Source: Drosophila pseudoobscura (lineage: Eukaryota > Arthropoda > Insecta > Diptera > Drosophilidae). Taken from it: a stretch of 64,000 nt of DNA. Numbering within the stretch: the stretch's first letter is position 1; every line of letters begins with the position of its first letter. The notes beneath the pieces are model-generated. The model saw only the letters and a list, made by a program, of their open reading frames with translations, ran no database searches and was not told the DNA's origin. The stretch is from the NCBI RefSeq assembly GCF_009870125.1, contig NC_046683.1, forward strand, positions 46,515,869 through 46,579,868, written 5' to 3'. Shown here in pieces: positions 34,304-44,853 of this stretch. Made by a program: the position numbers and the translations under genes.

Positions 34304-34738
34304 GGCCTCTCCCCTCCCAGTTAGTTTTTAACAAATTCGATCCAATAAAAATGTTCATAGATATGCATTTGAAAACACAATTTGTTTGTTTATTTGGTTT
34401 TATCATCGATCGATCTGGTCATCAAACCTTAAGACATAAATTTCAATTCTAGAAGCTAGAGCGTGTAGTCTTTAGTTTATTTTTACATAAATTATGTGGA
34501 CTCTAAATTAGAATTCTTAAAACGACTGCTTCTGAAGTTAGTTTCCAGGAACCTGGCGGATTCTGTTCTGTATGCGAGTGTGGGATGACTAAGCGTATAA
34601 TTGTCGCATATAACGCGACAAAAATGTTAATGGAAAAAAAAAGTTATCTCCTGTGTCAATGTAAGCTACAAACAGTCGAAACTTAAAACATTTTTTGTGA
34701 GTGTGTGAATGTGTGTTTTGTTTGAGAAAGCTGATAGT
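34304..34738. other. convergent 3' UTRs of the DUF167 gene and Hsp83
   Basis: 435 bp. AATAAA for the DUF167 gene at 34345-34350. The Hsp83 3' UTR occupies most of the rest on the minus strand. No gene seen. Confidence 0.55.
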
Positions 34739-36892
34739 TTAATCGACTTCCTCCATGTGGGAGGCATCCTCGGTGTCCTCGACCAGACCGGGGGCATCTC
34801 CACCACTGTGGGCGTCCTCGGTGGTCATGGGCTCATCCTCATCGATGCCAAGACCCAGCTTGATCATGCGGTAAATGCGACTGGCATGAACCTGGGGGCT
34901 GTCCAGAGAGAATCCGGAAGACAGCAGCGAGGTCTCGAACAGAAGGATGACCAGATCCTTGACAGCCTTGTCGTTCTTGTCGGCATCGGCCTTCTGGCGC
35001 AGGGCCTCAACAATGGGATGGTCGGGATTGATTTCCAACTGCTTCTTGCCAGCCATGTAGCCCATGGTGGCGGTGTCGCGCAGAGCCTGGGCCTTCATGA
35101 TACGCTCCATGTTGGCGGACCAGCCGAACTGCGAGGTGACGATGCAGCAGGGCGAGTCCACGAGACGGTTGGAGACGACCACCTTCTCCACTTTGCTGTC
35201 CAAGATAGACTTCATCAGCTTGCAGAGACCCTCGAACTTGGCCTTATCTTCCTCACGCTTCTTCTTCTCGGCTTCATCCTCGGGCAGCTCCAGACCTTCT
35301 TTGGTGACGGACACCAGCTGCTTGCCCTTGTACTCCTTCAAGTGCTGGATGACATACTCATCAATGGGCTCGGTCATGTAGACAACCTCGAAGCCGCGGG
35401 CCTTCACACGCTCAACGAAGGCAGAGTTGCTGACCTGGTCCTTGGATTCGCCAGTGATGAAGTAGACGTGCTTCTGATTCTCCTTCATGCGGGACACGTA
35501 GTCCGACAAAGAGCAGAAATCATCGCCAGAGGCAGATGTGTGGAAGCGCAGGAAATCGGCGAGCTTGGCGCGATTGTTGCTGTCCTCGTGGACACCCAGT
35601 TTCAAGTTCTTGCTGAACTGTTCGTAGAATTTCTTGTAGTTCTCCTTGTCCTCGGTAAGCTCCTCGATCAGCTCCATGGTCTTCTTCACCAAATTCTTGC
35701 GGATCACCTTCAGAACCTTGTTCTGCTGCAACATCTCACGAGAGATGTTCAGAGGCAGATCCTCAGAGTCGACCACTCCCTTGATGAAGTTCAAGTACTC
35801 GGGAATGAGATCCTCGCAGTTGTCCATGATGAACACACGGCGCACGTACAGCTTAATATTGTTGCGCTTCTTCTGGTTCTCGAAGAGATCGAAGGGAGTG
35901 CGACGGGGGATAAAGAGGAGGGCGCGGAACTCCAGCTGACCCTCGACTGAGAAGTGCTTCACACACAGATGATCCTCCCAGTCGTTGGTCAAGGACTTGT
36001 AGAACTCGCCGTACTCCTCCTGGGAGATATCATCGGGGTTGCGGGTCCAAATTGGCTTGGTCTTGTTCAGCTCCTCGTCTTCGGTGTACTTCTCCTTAAT
36101 GGTCTTCTTCTTCTTGCCATCCTTGTCCTTCTTGTCGGCATCCTCATCCTCGCCGACATCTTCGATCTTGGGCTCGTCGGTATCCATGTCCTTCTTTGCC
36201 TCGTCATCCTTCTTCTCATCATCAGCCTCGTCGTCGCTGACCTCCTTCTCGCGCTCCTTCTCCACCAGCAGTTTAATGGGATACCCAATGAACTGGGAGT
36301 GCTTGTTAACGATCTCCTTGATCTTACTCTCCTCAAGGTAATCGGTTTGATCCTCCTTGATGTAGAGCACAATCTTTGTGCCGCGACCCAGGGGCTCAGA
36401 GTTGTCGGCCTTCACGGTAAACGAACCGCCAGCGGACGACTCCCAAACGTACTGCTCATCATCGTTGTTCTTCGAGGTGACAGTCACGCGGTCAGCAATC
36501 AGGTAGGCCGAGTAGAAACCCACACCGAACTGGCCAATCATGGAAATGTCAGCGCCAGCCTGCAACGCCTCCATGAAAGCCTTGGTGCCGGACTTGGCGA
36601 TGGTTCCCAAGTTGTTCACCAGGTCGGACTTGGTCATGCCGATACCGGTATCAATGATGGTCAGAGTACCAGCAGTCTTGTTGGGAATCAGCTTGATGTA
36701 CAGCTCCTTGCCCGAGTCGAGCTTGCTGGGATCAGTCAGCGACTCATAGCGGATCTTGTCGAGGGCATCAGATGCGTTCGAAATCAATTCACGCAAGAAG
36801 ATCTCCTTGTTCGAGTAGAACGTGTTGATGATCAACGACATAAGCTGAGCAATCTCAGCCTGGAATGCGAAAGTCTCAGCTTCTTCGGGCAT
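34739..36892 (-). CDS. Hsp83: Hsp83, cytosolic HSP90 chaperone
   Basis: One coding exon, 717 residues, ATG at 36892 directly after the 3' splice site of a 5'-UTR intron (CTTCCAG|ATG), as in other Drosophila Hsp83 genes. The N-terminal ATPase domain shows [30 protein letters not shown] and [13 protein letters not shown] charged Lys/Glu/Asp linker covers about residues 215-270. The middle domain includes the catalytic-loop region [11 protein letters not shown] and [13 protein letters not shown]. The C-terminal dimerisation domain ends with MEEVD, the TPR-cochaperone docking motif. HSP90 folds kinases, steroid receptors and many signalling proteins. Upstream are a TATA box and heat-shock elements (listed separately). 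Confidence 0.98.
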   Translation of the reverse strand: MPEEAETFAFQAEIAQLMSLIINTFYSNKEIFLRELISNASDALDKIRYESLTDPSKLDSGKELYIKLIPNKTAGTLTIIDTGIGMTKSDLVNNLGTIAKSGTKAFMEALQAGADISMIGQFGVGFYSAYLIADRVTVTSKNNDDEQYVWESSAGGSFTVKADNSEPLGRGTKIVLYIKEDQTDYLEESKIKEIVNKHSQFIGYPIKLLVEKEREKEVSDDEADDEKKDDEAKKDMDTDEPKIEDVGEDEDADKKDKDGKKKKTIKEKYTEDEELNKTKPIWTRNPDDISQEEYGEFYKSLTNDWEDHLCVKHFSVEGQLEFRALLFIPRRTPFDLFENQKKRNNIKLYVRRVFIMDNCEDLIPEYLNFIKGVVDSEDLPLNISREMLQQNKVLKVIRKNLVKKTMELIEELTEDKENYKKFYEQFSKNLKLGVHEDSNNRAKLADFLRFHTSASGDDFCSLSDYVSRMKENQKHVYFITGESKDQVSNSAFVERVKARGFEVVYMTEPIDEYVIQHLKEYKGKQLVSVTKEGLELPEDEAEKKKREEDKAKFEGLCKLMKSILDSKVEKVVVSNRLVDSPCCIVTSQFGWSANMERIMKAQALRDTATMGYMAGKKQLEINPDHPIVEALRQKADADKNDKAVKDLVILLFETSLLSSGFSLDSPQVHASRIYRMIKLGLGIDEDEPMTTEDAHSGGDAPGLVEDTEDASHMEEVD

Positions 36893-37960
36893 CTGGAAGA
36901 GCAAGAAAATACCACACGAGAATTAGACACAACTCATTAAATATGCAGCTGCATTGTTCACTGCCCATTTTCGATAATCATATTTCCCCACCCCCCTAGC
37001 ACAAAATCTTTTTATTTCAAAATGGCAGACTTCTCATCCTTTTCTCTTTCGCACACGAACACACATACATTACAGTTAGCGAACACGCATACACTCGCAC
37101 GCTTAGGGATGTACCCATTGTACATCCAGTTAACATTTACTGGAAGTTTCTAGAGCGCATAGGGTTGTCCAATGCGTACATCACCCCCAGATAAACAATC
37201 TAATTGAAGCTTTCTAGAAGAAAATTCTCCTTGACAACAGCACAGCTCTTTGGTGGTTTGATGTACGGCTAAAGTTTGCTGAAAATTTTGTGGTCAGGGT
37301 ATGCATATGTACATACATATGTTTGCAAGTGTGTATGTGTTCAAGTTACATGTGCAGAAACCGTTTATGCATAAGATAGGTATCCAAGCACGCGAAAGGA
37401 AACTTCTAGAACCAGGTGGAAACAAAGACCTCTTTGAAATTTGATTCATGCCGAAGTTTGATTCACGATTTTCGAATTTTCTCGATGATGGAACATACAT
37501 GAGTTTATGCATGAGTGGCAAATTCGCAAATTCACAGACATATGTGTGGCTGTGTGCATGACAAGTGCAAAAGACTGAATTCAAATAAGCACGTGTGCCA
37601 AGAAAATTAAGTTAAGGCACGTCTTTAATTAACCAGCATTTGTTGGACATGCAAGGATGATGTTCTAAGAACCGGTCATCTAGAAATTTCGCGCCGATCA
37701 CATATTACAGCCGGCATAATTTTTCTGTTCGTGTATTGGTGTGCGAGGCGTAAAGCTACTTTTTATCGCCCGTGGTTACAAACTCGGGCAAAAAAATAGA
37801 ATTTTAATCTAATTTTAAGATTATAGAAGATTTCACAGATTCTATTGATTTTCTGCATTTGGGTCAAGAACTTTTCATCAGCAGTCGCGCAGCAAGCATT
37901 GCACCACAGCAGATCTTTACATTTTGTTAAATAAATGCACTTTCATTGTTAACGCTTACC
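36893..37960 (-). other. Hsp83: Hsp83 5' UTR intron and non-coding first exon start
   Basis: The intron runs from the donor at 37959 (ACAAG|GTAAGCG) to 36893, 1067 bp; the non-coding first exon runs from 37960 up to about 38095. The intron contains several heat-shock-element-like arrays: GAA-AC-TTC-TA-GAA at 37399-37411 (a perfect three-unit element), GAA-GT-TTC-TA-GAG at 37143-37155, TTC-TA-GAA at 37212-37219 and GAA-AT-TTC at 37683-37690. No ORF with recognisable homology is present. Confidence 0.8.
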
Positions 37961-38121
37961 TTGTATGTGTTTTAATTTAACAGCAGAGATAAAAATATAT
38001 ATATATTTTCACTTCGATTTGTGTAGAATAAATTCACTTTGTTGCACTGCGCTCTAAGCAAACGCACCTTCACTGGACAAAAATTTTTCAAGACTCGAGC
38101 CGGCAACAGTCGGCCCGCCTG

Positions 38122-38174
38122 CTTTTATAGCAAACCAACCCCAAGCGTAGAATTTTCTAGACGTTTCTAGAGGC
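38122..38174 (-). promoter_or_regulatory. Hsp83: Hsp83 core promoter: TATA box and heat-shock element
   Basis: On the minus strand a TATAAAAG lies at 38129-38122, placing transcription start near 38095. Just upstream, 38150-38174 reads on the plus strand GAATTTTCTAGACGTTTCTAG plus AGGC when split: five alternating 5-bp units GAA, TTC, GAc, TTC, GAg, i.e. an HSF-binding heat-shock element with two imperfect units. Confidence 0.88.
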
Positions 38175-38234
38175 TACGAGAATCCAGGGCTGCTATTTCC
38201 GGTACTGGCACAGAGTTGCACCGAGGCTGAAAAC

Positions 38235-38520
38235 CAGTGTGACCGCAGACCGCAGAACAATACCGCCGTAATCTTAGAAATATACATAAATACTCCCATT
38301 TATTTGATTGTGTTTAAAGTGAGGTTTAAGTAAAAGAGGTGAACAAAAATTATAAGCATAAATCGTAAGTGAGTACGGAGTGAAACGTAAGTGCTGCGTC
38401 ATTATTGTTGGTATACCCGTTTCAGCTATGATACCCTATATACGCTATACCCTATTTCCTTTAATTATTGTTAAAATTCGGATTTCCAAGCTGCTTTGTA
38501 GTGTCGTAGCATTCATAATT
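38235..38520 (-). mobile_element. remnant of the same hAT family, next to the Hsp83 promoter
   Basis: Begins CAGTGTGACCGC, the family's terminal sequence, 61 bp upstream of the Hsp83 HSE. Sequence further in (about 38320-38500: GGTTTAAGTAAAAG, ATAAGCATAA, CGTAAGTGAG, ATACCCTAT, TTAAAATTCGGATTTCCAA) aligns with 56105-56270 in the other remnant. No target duplication recognised; the far end is not definable. Confidence 0.5.
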
Positions 38521-38811
38521 AATTGGAGCACCCTGAGATGACAAAAATGTACATTTTGTTTTTCCGAAATGTATTTTATATGGCAAGCATCCCGAAAAAA
38601 TAATCTCTCATGAATTTCGTTCATTTTTCGGCTGGAACCGGTTCATGAATTACCCCCGATGAGAGATGGAAAATTCAAATACTTGGGTATTGAGAACTAT
38701 ATCCCCCATGTTAATTTATATACTCTTAAAAATTAAAATTCATAGATTGATGATATTGATGAAGTATACCATTATATACATGTAGCTATATACCGTAAAG
38801 TATATAAAAGA

Positions 38812-38924
38812 CGCCTGCTTTCAATGAAAACCAACCACAAGCGTAGAATGTTCTAGCCGTTTCTAGAGGCTAAGAGACTCCAGGGCTGCTATTTCCGGTA
38901 CTGACATAGAGTTGCAACGTGGCT
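38812..38924. repeat. diverged duplicate of the Hsp83 TATA/HSE region
   Basis: 113 bp aligning without gaps to 38116-38228, with about 13 mismatches (roughly 88% identity). The HSE counterpart is at 38846-38870 (GAA, TTC, GcC, TTC, GAg), largely kept; the bases corresponding to the minus-strand TATA box have changed (CTTTTATAG to CTTTCAATG). No Hsp83 coding or leader sequence is carried with it. Confidence 0.9.
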
Positions 38925-39533
38925 AGAAATAATACTAATATGGTAAAAATCCATCGATACATAATGAAAGTATCGATGAATTTTTTCAATATAATTTTAT
39001 TTACTTAATTTTTTTATTTTATTTTAGTCAATTTTGTTTAGTTATACTTGCATTTTGCTGGCAAACCGCTTATATCTGTTTTCTGATAAATGGCATTGAA
39101 GCCCAAATGGTTTTATATATATTATTATGTAAGAAAACAGTCAATTGTCTCGTTTAAATAGATATAAAACGGCGACTATAATGGGGCCAATATACGTTAA
39201 ATATTTCTTACATTTTTCCAAAGGCTTGATGTTGGTAAAATGTTAGTCAATCCGTGCCCATGTGGTTAAACGTTTGCCAAGTGCCACCTCCCATAATGGG
39301 AGAATTTAAATTTATATTAATAGTAGTACATATTATTTATATTAAAATAAATAAATGCTATTAAATAAATTTTATAGAAAATGTGATGAGCCAAACTGCA
39401 TTCAAACAATTTTTTGAAAATTTCAAACGGCGAATTCAAAATAAAAATGTGTATTTTGAGCTCACCGCCATATCGTGCTGCCAACTCGATTAATTTTGGC
39501 TCGATAGTTTGGACAACATTTGTCCCTAACCAA

Positions 39534-40786
39534 CAGGGTGACCGTTTACGGTATTTTTAATACTTTTCGGTATTTTTGGGGGTTCAAAATGAGCCGATGG
39601 TCTATTTACGGTATATCGATATATTTCGGTATATTAAGCAATTTTTCGGTATATTACGGTATATTTAAGATGGTGAAAACTTATCTGCAGAATACACTCT
39701 CTCAAATTTAAAAAGCGTTTCAGTCAAATTATATTTCTACTTTCTAGATTATATTTTGCCTATAAATAGATTTTATATAATTTTTCAGTCTAGCAAAGCT
39801 TATAGCTTACACACATAAAAATATGTCTGAAACTTATAAGTTAATATTAAGCTGTTATTTGAAAGAATAATACTGACTTAAATTTACTAGATCCAAGCAG
39901 CAATGTTAATTTCGTAGAATTCCAAAAAATGAATTTGGGCATTTATGTAAGCCTCGAAGTGTCAAAATTAGAAAGAAATGAAAAATATGCATTTTTCCAA
40001 AGAGCACAGTAATTTTTGATCGAGTTGAGTGTACAATTTAAGAAAAGGTTGCCTTTTAACGAGAAGGTTTTTAAACTTCTCTCATTCCTAAACCCTGAAG
40101 ACATAGTCAATGGCCAATTTGCATGACCTGTATAAAAGATTTCCTCAACCTTTTAAAGATCCGCAGGGAATCGATAGTTAATTTGTCCTCTTAAAAAATG
40201 ATGAGGTTCTTTTTAGTTTGTTAAAACACACACATAAGTCCTGGCCATTTCTGGTATACATTGGGACAAATAAAAGATTTCAACAATGAATTAAAATATG
40301 AAAAAATTTCAAAATTTGCGCAAGTACTGCTTATATTGCCAGTTTTGAATGCATCATGTGAAAGAATTTTCTCCGAAGTGAACTCAATAAAAACAAATAC
40401 AAGAGATAGATTTAAGAATATACATGTTTCAAATCTTTTATATGTGAGACAAGGTCTAAGGAAGAACAACGGTTGCGAGAATTTTGAACCGAACACTGAA
40501 ATTCTGTTAAAAAATCCCAGCGACATCGTTAGTGACGATAGTGATGTTAGTGATTAGTATATTGTTAAGACAATTATTTCGAATAGGCCAATCAAGTAGG
40601 AAATTGATTCATCAATCGTATACAATTATGTGGCATGGCTAAATGTTCTATATAGCTAGTAATATGTAAAATAGACCTTGAATTCGTCAGTATATTTACG
40701 GTATATTTTGAAAATGAGGCGGTATGTTTAGTTATATTTCTGAGGGTCGGACGGTATATTTTATCGATAAATCCGCGGTCACACTA
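39534..40786 (+). mobile_element. hAT transposon derivative with intact 8-bp target duplication
   Basis: 1253 bp. The left end starts CAGGGTGACCG, the right end (reverse complement) TAGTGTGACCG: imperfect terminal inverted repeats of hAT type. Both ends are followed inward by many TTTACGGTAT / TTTCGGTATATT subterminal repeats. The same 8 bp, CTAACCAA, flanks the element at 39526-39533 and 40787-40794, the size expected for hAT insertions. An ORF at 40261-40557 codes for the hAT C-terminal dimerisation region (ILPVLNASCERIFSEVNSIK, VSNLLYVRQGL); further upstream (about 40120-40175) only scraps of transposase-like reading frame remain. Too short to be autonomous. Confidence 0.92.
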
Positions 40787-40871
40787 CTAACCAACACTAA
40801 AGATATAAACAAATATTTATTTATTACAAACATTTTATAAATTTGTATTTGTAAGCCATTCCAAATGTATA

Positions 40872-42029
40872 ATGGGTGGCACTCGTTGCACTTTTCGAGA
40901 TTGCAAAGTCTCTTCAAACCGGAATCCATCGATGCACTTCTTCAAGTTTCCCGTACGCGACCCGCGACAATTGGAAAAATGGCTAAAAATTTGCGCCAAT
41001 GAAGAGATTTTAAAAGTATCTCAGCTTAAGCTGGCCAATCGTGCTGTGTGTGCACGTCATTTTCGCATTGAATGCTTCATGAACTATAAAATGGACCGGC
41101 TTATTGCCAAGCAGACGCCGACGTTGATGCGAGTGAACAAGGATCTCGCGTGGGACTTTGAATCTATCGACGAGAACGGCGAGGCGATGCTTGTGAAATT
41201 GCCTTCACCCACCTCCGCACATCTTAAACCACCAGAGGGATTTGAGTGTCCTCTTGGATTTGATACCGATGCTATAGAAGGTGAAATTAGCTTGGATCGA
41301 TTGGTATATAAGCGACCCTCTTCAAGCTTGCCAGAGAAGGCATTCAAAAGGCGGAAATTGAATTTGACTAAGGTACAGCAGGAGCAGGAGCAGGAGCAGC
41401 ATCAAACCAGTACTAAAATGTCACCAAGAATGATCGACTTTCCTCGCAATGCATTGCAGAAGCAAAAAGCGGAGATTTGCAAGCCAATTATAAGTAAAAT
41501 CAGTGCACGCCCAACAATTCAGGAACCCTCGATTCGCTCAGGGCAAAGTCAGGAAATGGCTATACGAGAAGAAGAACCTTCCGTTCCTGAATCAGATATC
41601 GAAACGCTACCAACTGCAGAGGAATGCCAACTCCAGCTGGAATATAATCAGCTAAAGTTGGAGTTTGAAAAGCTTTCGGAGCAGAATGTCCAATTAAAGC
41701 AACTGCAGGCGTCCATACCATCTACCAGTAGAGCTCCTCCGTCCAGCACCTTGACAAGCATGACCAAGCCGCAGCTATACAATGGCATAAAGAAATATCT
41801 GGGGCCCACTGTGGCCGCTCTGGTGCGCATGGAAATGTTCGGTGGTGCCGAGGATCGTAACTGGAAAGATGACGAGCGGCGCTTCGTCGTAGAACTGCTG
41901 CAGCTGGGCGAAAGTATCTACGAGCATTGCTGCGAGGAGTGGCGTTTTCGATTGCCCTCGCTGCGGATTGCACGTTCCTGGCTTGATAGCAAAGAACCGG
42001 AAAATGTCGATCACTCGCTCGAGTTGTAG
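40872..42029 (+). CDS. THAP-domain protein
   Basis: Single exon, 385 residues. The N-terminal THAP zinc-binding DNA-binding domain (C2CH) covers residues about 1-90: MGGTRCTFRDCKVSS with Cys6 and Cys11, HFFKFPVRDPRQLEKWLKIC, then AVCARHF (Cys/His pair) and TPTLM (the AVPTIF-like end). The middle is Gln/Glu- and Ser-rich and disordered. A coiled-coil follows (about residues 255-285, LQLEYNQLKLEFEKLSEQNVQ). A conserved C-terminal region contains KKYLGPTVAALVRMEMFGG and FVVELLQLGESIYEHC. THAP proteins are sequence-specific nuclear factors derived from P-element-type transposases. The ATG is 86 bp downstream of the end of the hAT element, whose terminus supplies the only GGTCACAC core-promoter motif I see. 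Confidence 0.88.
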   Translation: MGGTRCTFRDCKVSSNRNPSMHFFKFPVRDPRQLEKWLKICANEEILKVSQLKLANRAVCARHFRIECFMNYKMDRLIAKQTPTLMRVNKDLAWDFESIDENGEAMLVKLPSPTSAHLKPPEGFECPLGFDTDAIEGEISLDRLVYKRPSSSLPEKAFKRRKLNLTKVQQEQEQEQHQTSTKMSPRMIDFPRNALQKQKAEICKPIISKISARPTIQEPSIRSGQSQEMAIREEEPSVPESDIETLPTAEECQLQLEYNQLKLEFEKLSEQNVQLKQLQASIPSTSRAPPSSTLTSMTKPQLYNGIKKYLGPTVAALVRMEMFGGAEDRNWKDDERRFVVELLQLGESIYEHCCEEWRFRLPSLRIARSWLDSKEPENVDHSLEL

Positions 42030-42084
42030 CCGTATTAAGCGTATAATCCTTTTATTTTACCATTAATAACTATAAAATTAATTA

Positions 42085-42606
42085 CTAGACTACGCTGGGT
42101 TCGTCCAAATGGCATATGATAGAATCATCTGTGGTCTTGATTACGCAAATCTCCTGAGTAGATGCATCGCAGAAGTAGCCGGCGGGGCAGCTGCCTGTAA
42201 CGTTCGTTGGCTTGGTAGAGCCGAAACAGAAGGCGAACGTGGAACGGGAAGTGCAAGCAAAAACGTAATTGGGGGCACACTGGCCGCAGCTATCGGTGTC
42301 GCCGCAGCTGGCCGGAGTCTCGCTGCGCTGGAAGCAAATAATTGGCTGATCTGTGCAGACCAGGCCATCCGTGCACGTGAAGTTCTGTGCGGTATTGGGC
42401 ATGCTGCTGCCAAAGCATAGGTTGTACGAGGTCTGATTAATGCAAGCGGCCCCATTCGACTGGCACACATCGCAGGCAGACCAGATCACACTCCCCTGCA
42501 GCGTCACGAGGACCAACTAAATGATGAGACAGAACAAGTCAAACAATCATCCTAATTAGGACCACACCACCCTGAAAATACTCACCAGAACCACGCACTT
42601 GTACAT
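42085..42606 (-). CDS. small secreted Cys-rich protein, two peritrophin-like modules
   Basis: Two exons, 42606-42586 (seven residues, MYKCVVL) and 42516-42085, give 150 residues. The joined N-terminus, MYKCVVLLVLVTLQGSVIWSA, is a signal peptide. It is followed by two tandem modules of about 55 residues with a shared Cys pattern: CDVCQSNGAACINQTSYNLCF...C..GLVC and CGQCAPNYVFACTSRSTFAFCF...CPAGYFC. The same module starts the two neighbouring genes. It is related to, but more compact than, the CBM14 chitin-binding domain. Probably a gut-lumen or peritrophic-matrix protein (inference from Cys pattern, signal peptide and GATA-rich promoter). Divergent from the mucin-like gene, 263 bp between start codons. 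Confidence 0.85.
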
Positions 42607-42869
42607 CTTTTCGTCGTTACTGTTCTTTCACGAATGGTCCGCGATCTAGGAAGACATCACATTTTTACCACTTTTGACAGCACTGCCGAATATGCTTTAT
42701 GGCGCCCCAATTAATTTGGGGTCCGGTCCGGACCTTCAGCACTTATCATGCTTATCTCTATCTTTAAGTAAGCAAACCACACCCACTGCTAAATCTAGAC
42801 TCCTATAAAACGGATTGGCAGAAGATGTACCCTAGATCACAAGAAACTAGACCTTCACGCTAAACAGAC
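42607..42869. promoter_or_regulatory. bidirectional promoter with GATA sites and TATA box
   Basis: Three clustered GATA motifs at 42742-42764 (CTTATCA, CTTATCT, CTATCTT) lie midway between two divergent secreted-protein genes. A TATAAAA at 42804-42810 serves the plus-strand gene, with the ATG 60 bp downstream. GATA clusters are typical of Drosophila midgut promoters. Confidence 0.75.
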
Positions 42870-44735
42870 ATGCGTGCAAATATTTTTTTAAAAGTGGGTA
42901 AAGCAAATAGTAAACGTCAATTTCACACATTTCTTTTCCATTCTAGCTCGTTCTGCTCCTCCCGTTTCTCCAAGCGGCTCTCGGTCAATCCGCTGGCTGC
43001 TTAAATTGTGCTCTCACCAATTTTCAGTATACGTGCGTAAACGAGACCAGCTATGGATTCTGCTTTTCAGAGGAAACAGTCGACGAAACCACAATCAGAT
43101 CTTGTGATGAAGGGTTTTATTGCACCCTGGATGAATTCTGTTCACCCGAGGAGTCGTCCTCAGTGAGTGATGTGATCTCATCTATTAGGTTCATTGACAA
43201 TTTCGCATTGCACTTCTTACAGCCTGCTTGTGTACCTGATGATACGACATCTACAACATCGGATGTAACAACAGGTTTGCAGAAAGCCAAAAAAATGAAA
43301 AACAATTTTCTTATCTTTTTTTGTATTTGATAATTTTCAAAAACCTTTTCCAAATGGCAGATTCGTCGACAGATTCTTCAACTACAGCCCCAACAACGGA
43401 TCTATCCACAGAAACTTCCACTTTAACGACGGATACATCCACAGAATTTTCCACCATAACCACAGATACATCCAGTGAATCTTCACCTTCCACTACAGAT
43501 TCATTTACTGAATCAACTGTAACCACGGAGTCATCCACTGAATCTTCCCCTGCCACTACAGATACTTCAACAGAATCATCCACTTTAACCACAGAGCCAT
43601 CGACAGAATCTTCCACTTTAACGACGGATACATCTACAGAATTTTCCACCGTAACCACAGAAACATCTAGTGAATCTTCACCTTCCACTACAGATTCATC
43701 CACTGAATCAACTGTTACCACGGATTCATCTACTGAATCAACTGTAACCACGGATTCATCCACTGAATCTTCCCCTGCCACTACAGATACTTCAACAGAA
43801 TCATCCACTTTAACCACAGAGCCATCGACAGAATCTTCCACTTTAACGACGGATACATCTACAGAATTTTCCACCGTAACCACAGAAACATCTAGTGAAG
43901 CTTCACCTTCCACTACAGATTCATCCACTGAATCAACTGTTACCACGGATTCATCCACTGAATCTTCCCCTGCCACTACAGGTACTTCAACAGAATCATC
44001 CACTTTAACCACAGAGCCATCGACAGAATCTTCCACTTTAACGACGGATACATCCACAGAATTTTCCACCGTAACCACAGATACATCCATTGAATCTTCA
44101 CCTTCCACTACAGATTCATCCACTGAATCCACCGTAACCACAGATTCATCTACTGAATCTTCCCCTGCCACTACAGATACTTCAACAGAATCATCCACAT
44201 TAACCACAGATAATTCCACAGAATCTTCCACTTTAACGACATATTTTTCAACTGTATCTTCTCCTACCACTACAGAGTCTTCCACTGAATCTTCAACTGT
44301 AACCACAGATACATCAACTGAATATTCACCCACAACTGATTTATCGTCCACTGAGTCATCAACTGTAACCACAGAATCATCCACAGAAACATCCACTGCA
44401 ACCACAGATTCATCAACCATATCCTCGCCTTCAAGCACTGATTCATCCACTGAATCAACCACAGGATCTCCACTAAATGCTGATCTCTATTGTTCAACGT
44501 TACAAAAGAAAGGATACTTTCGGGTCGATAGTGATTCAACCTGCAGACAGTGAGTCTAGTTTGTTAACTTCACTTTAAATGATATTTATTCATATTCGCA
44601 TTATCCGATTTCAGGTACGTGTACTGCTATAAATTGAGCTTAGATTATTTGGGCTGGCTATACTATTGCAACACGAATGAATTTTATAATTCTGATACGG
44701 AATCATGCCAGGCCGAACGGCCTTCCAATTGCTAA
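42870..44735 (+). CDS. mucin-like peritrophin: Cys-rich module, Ser/Thr repeat region, CBM14 domain
   Basis: Five exons, 42870-42893, 42947-43162, 43223-43274, 43361-44549 and 44615-44735, give 533 residues. A signal peptide (MRANIFLKLVLLLPFLQAALG) precedes the Cys-rich module shared with neighbouring genes (CLNCALTNFQYTCVNETSYGFCF...CDEGFYC). The centre, about 380 residues, is almost only Ser, Thr, Glu, Asp, Pro and Val in short phrases such as SSTESTVTTD, expected to be densely O-glycosylated. It has a higher-order repeat of about 198 bp (66 aa), with one unit 24 bp longer. The C-terminus is a CBM14 chitin-binding domain (CRQYVYCYKLS, YYCNTNEFYNSDTESC, ending PSNC). Such proteins line the peritrophic matrix. 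The repeat also opens a 383-codon antisense frame, an artefact of composition. Confidence 0.87.
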
Positions 44736-44853
44736 AAAACGATCCAATTAAAGATATATTTTTTGTTTCTTCGAATATTATTACGTTGGGAAATCTCTGG
44801 CTTATTGTTGAATAAAATGGTGCGGCTAAAGCGATATCCCTGGCGATTCTTTA

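Noticed and set aside
34709-36940. long plus-strand ORFs opposite Hsp83 (413 and 328 codons)
   Set aside because: Known type of shadow ORF over highly codon-biased HSP90 genes; no homology of their own.
43311-44462. 383-codon antisense ORF (repeated DSVDESVV) opposite the mucin exon
   Set aside because: It mirrors the Ser/Thr repeat: codons for Ser, Thr and Glu rarely make stops in the reverse frame. There is no independent start context or homology.
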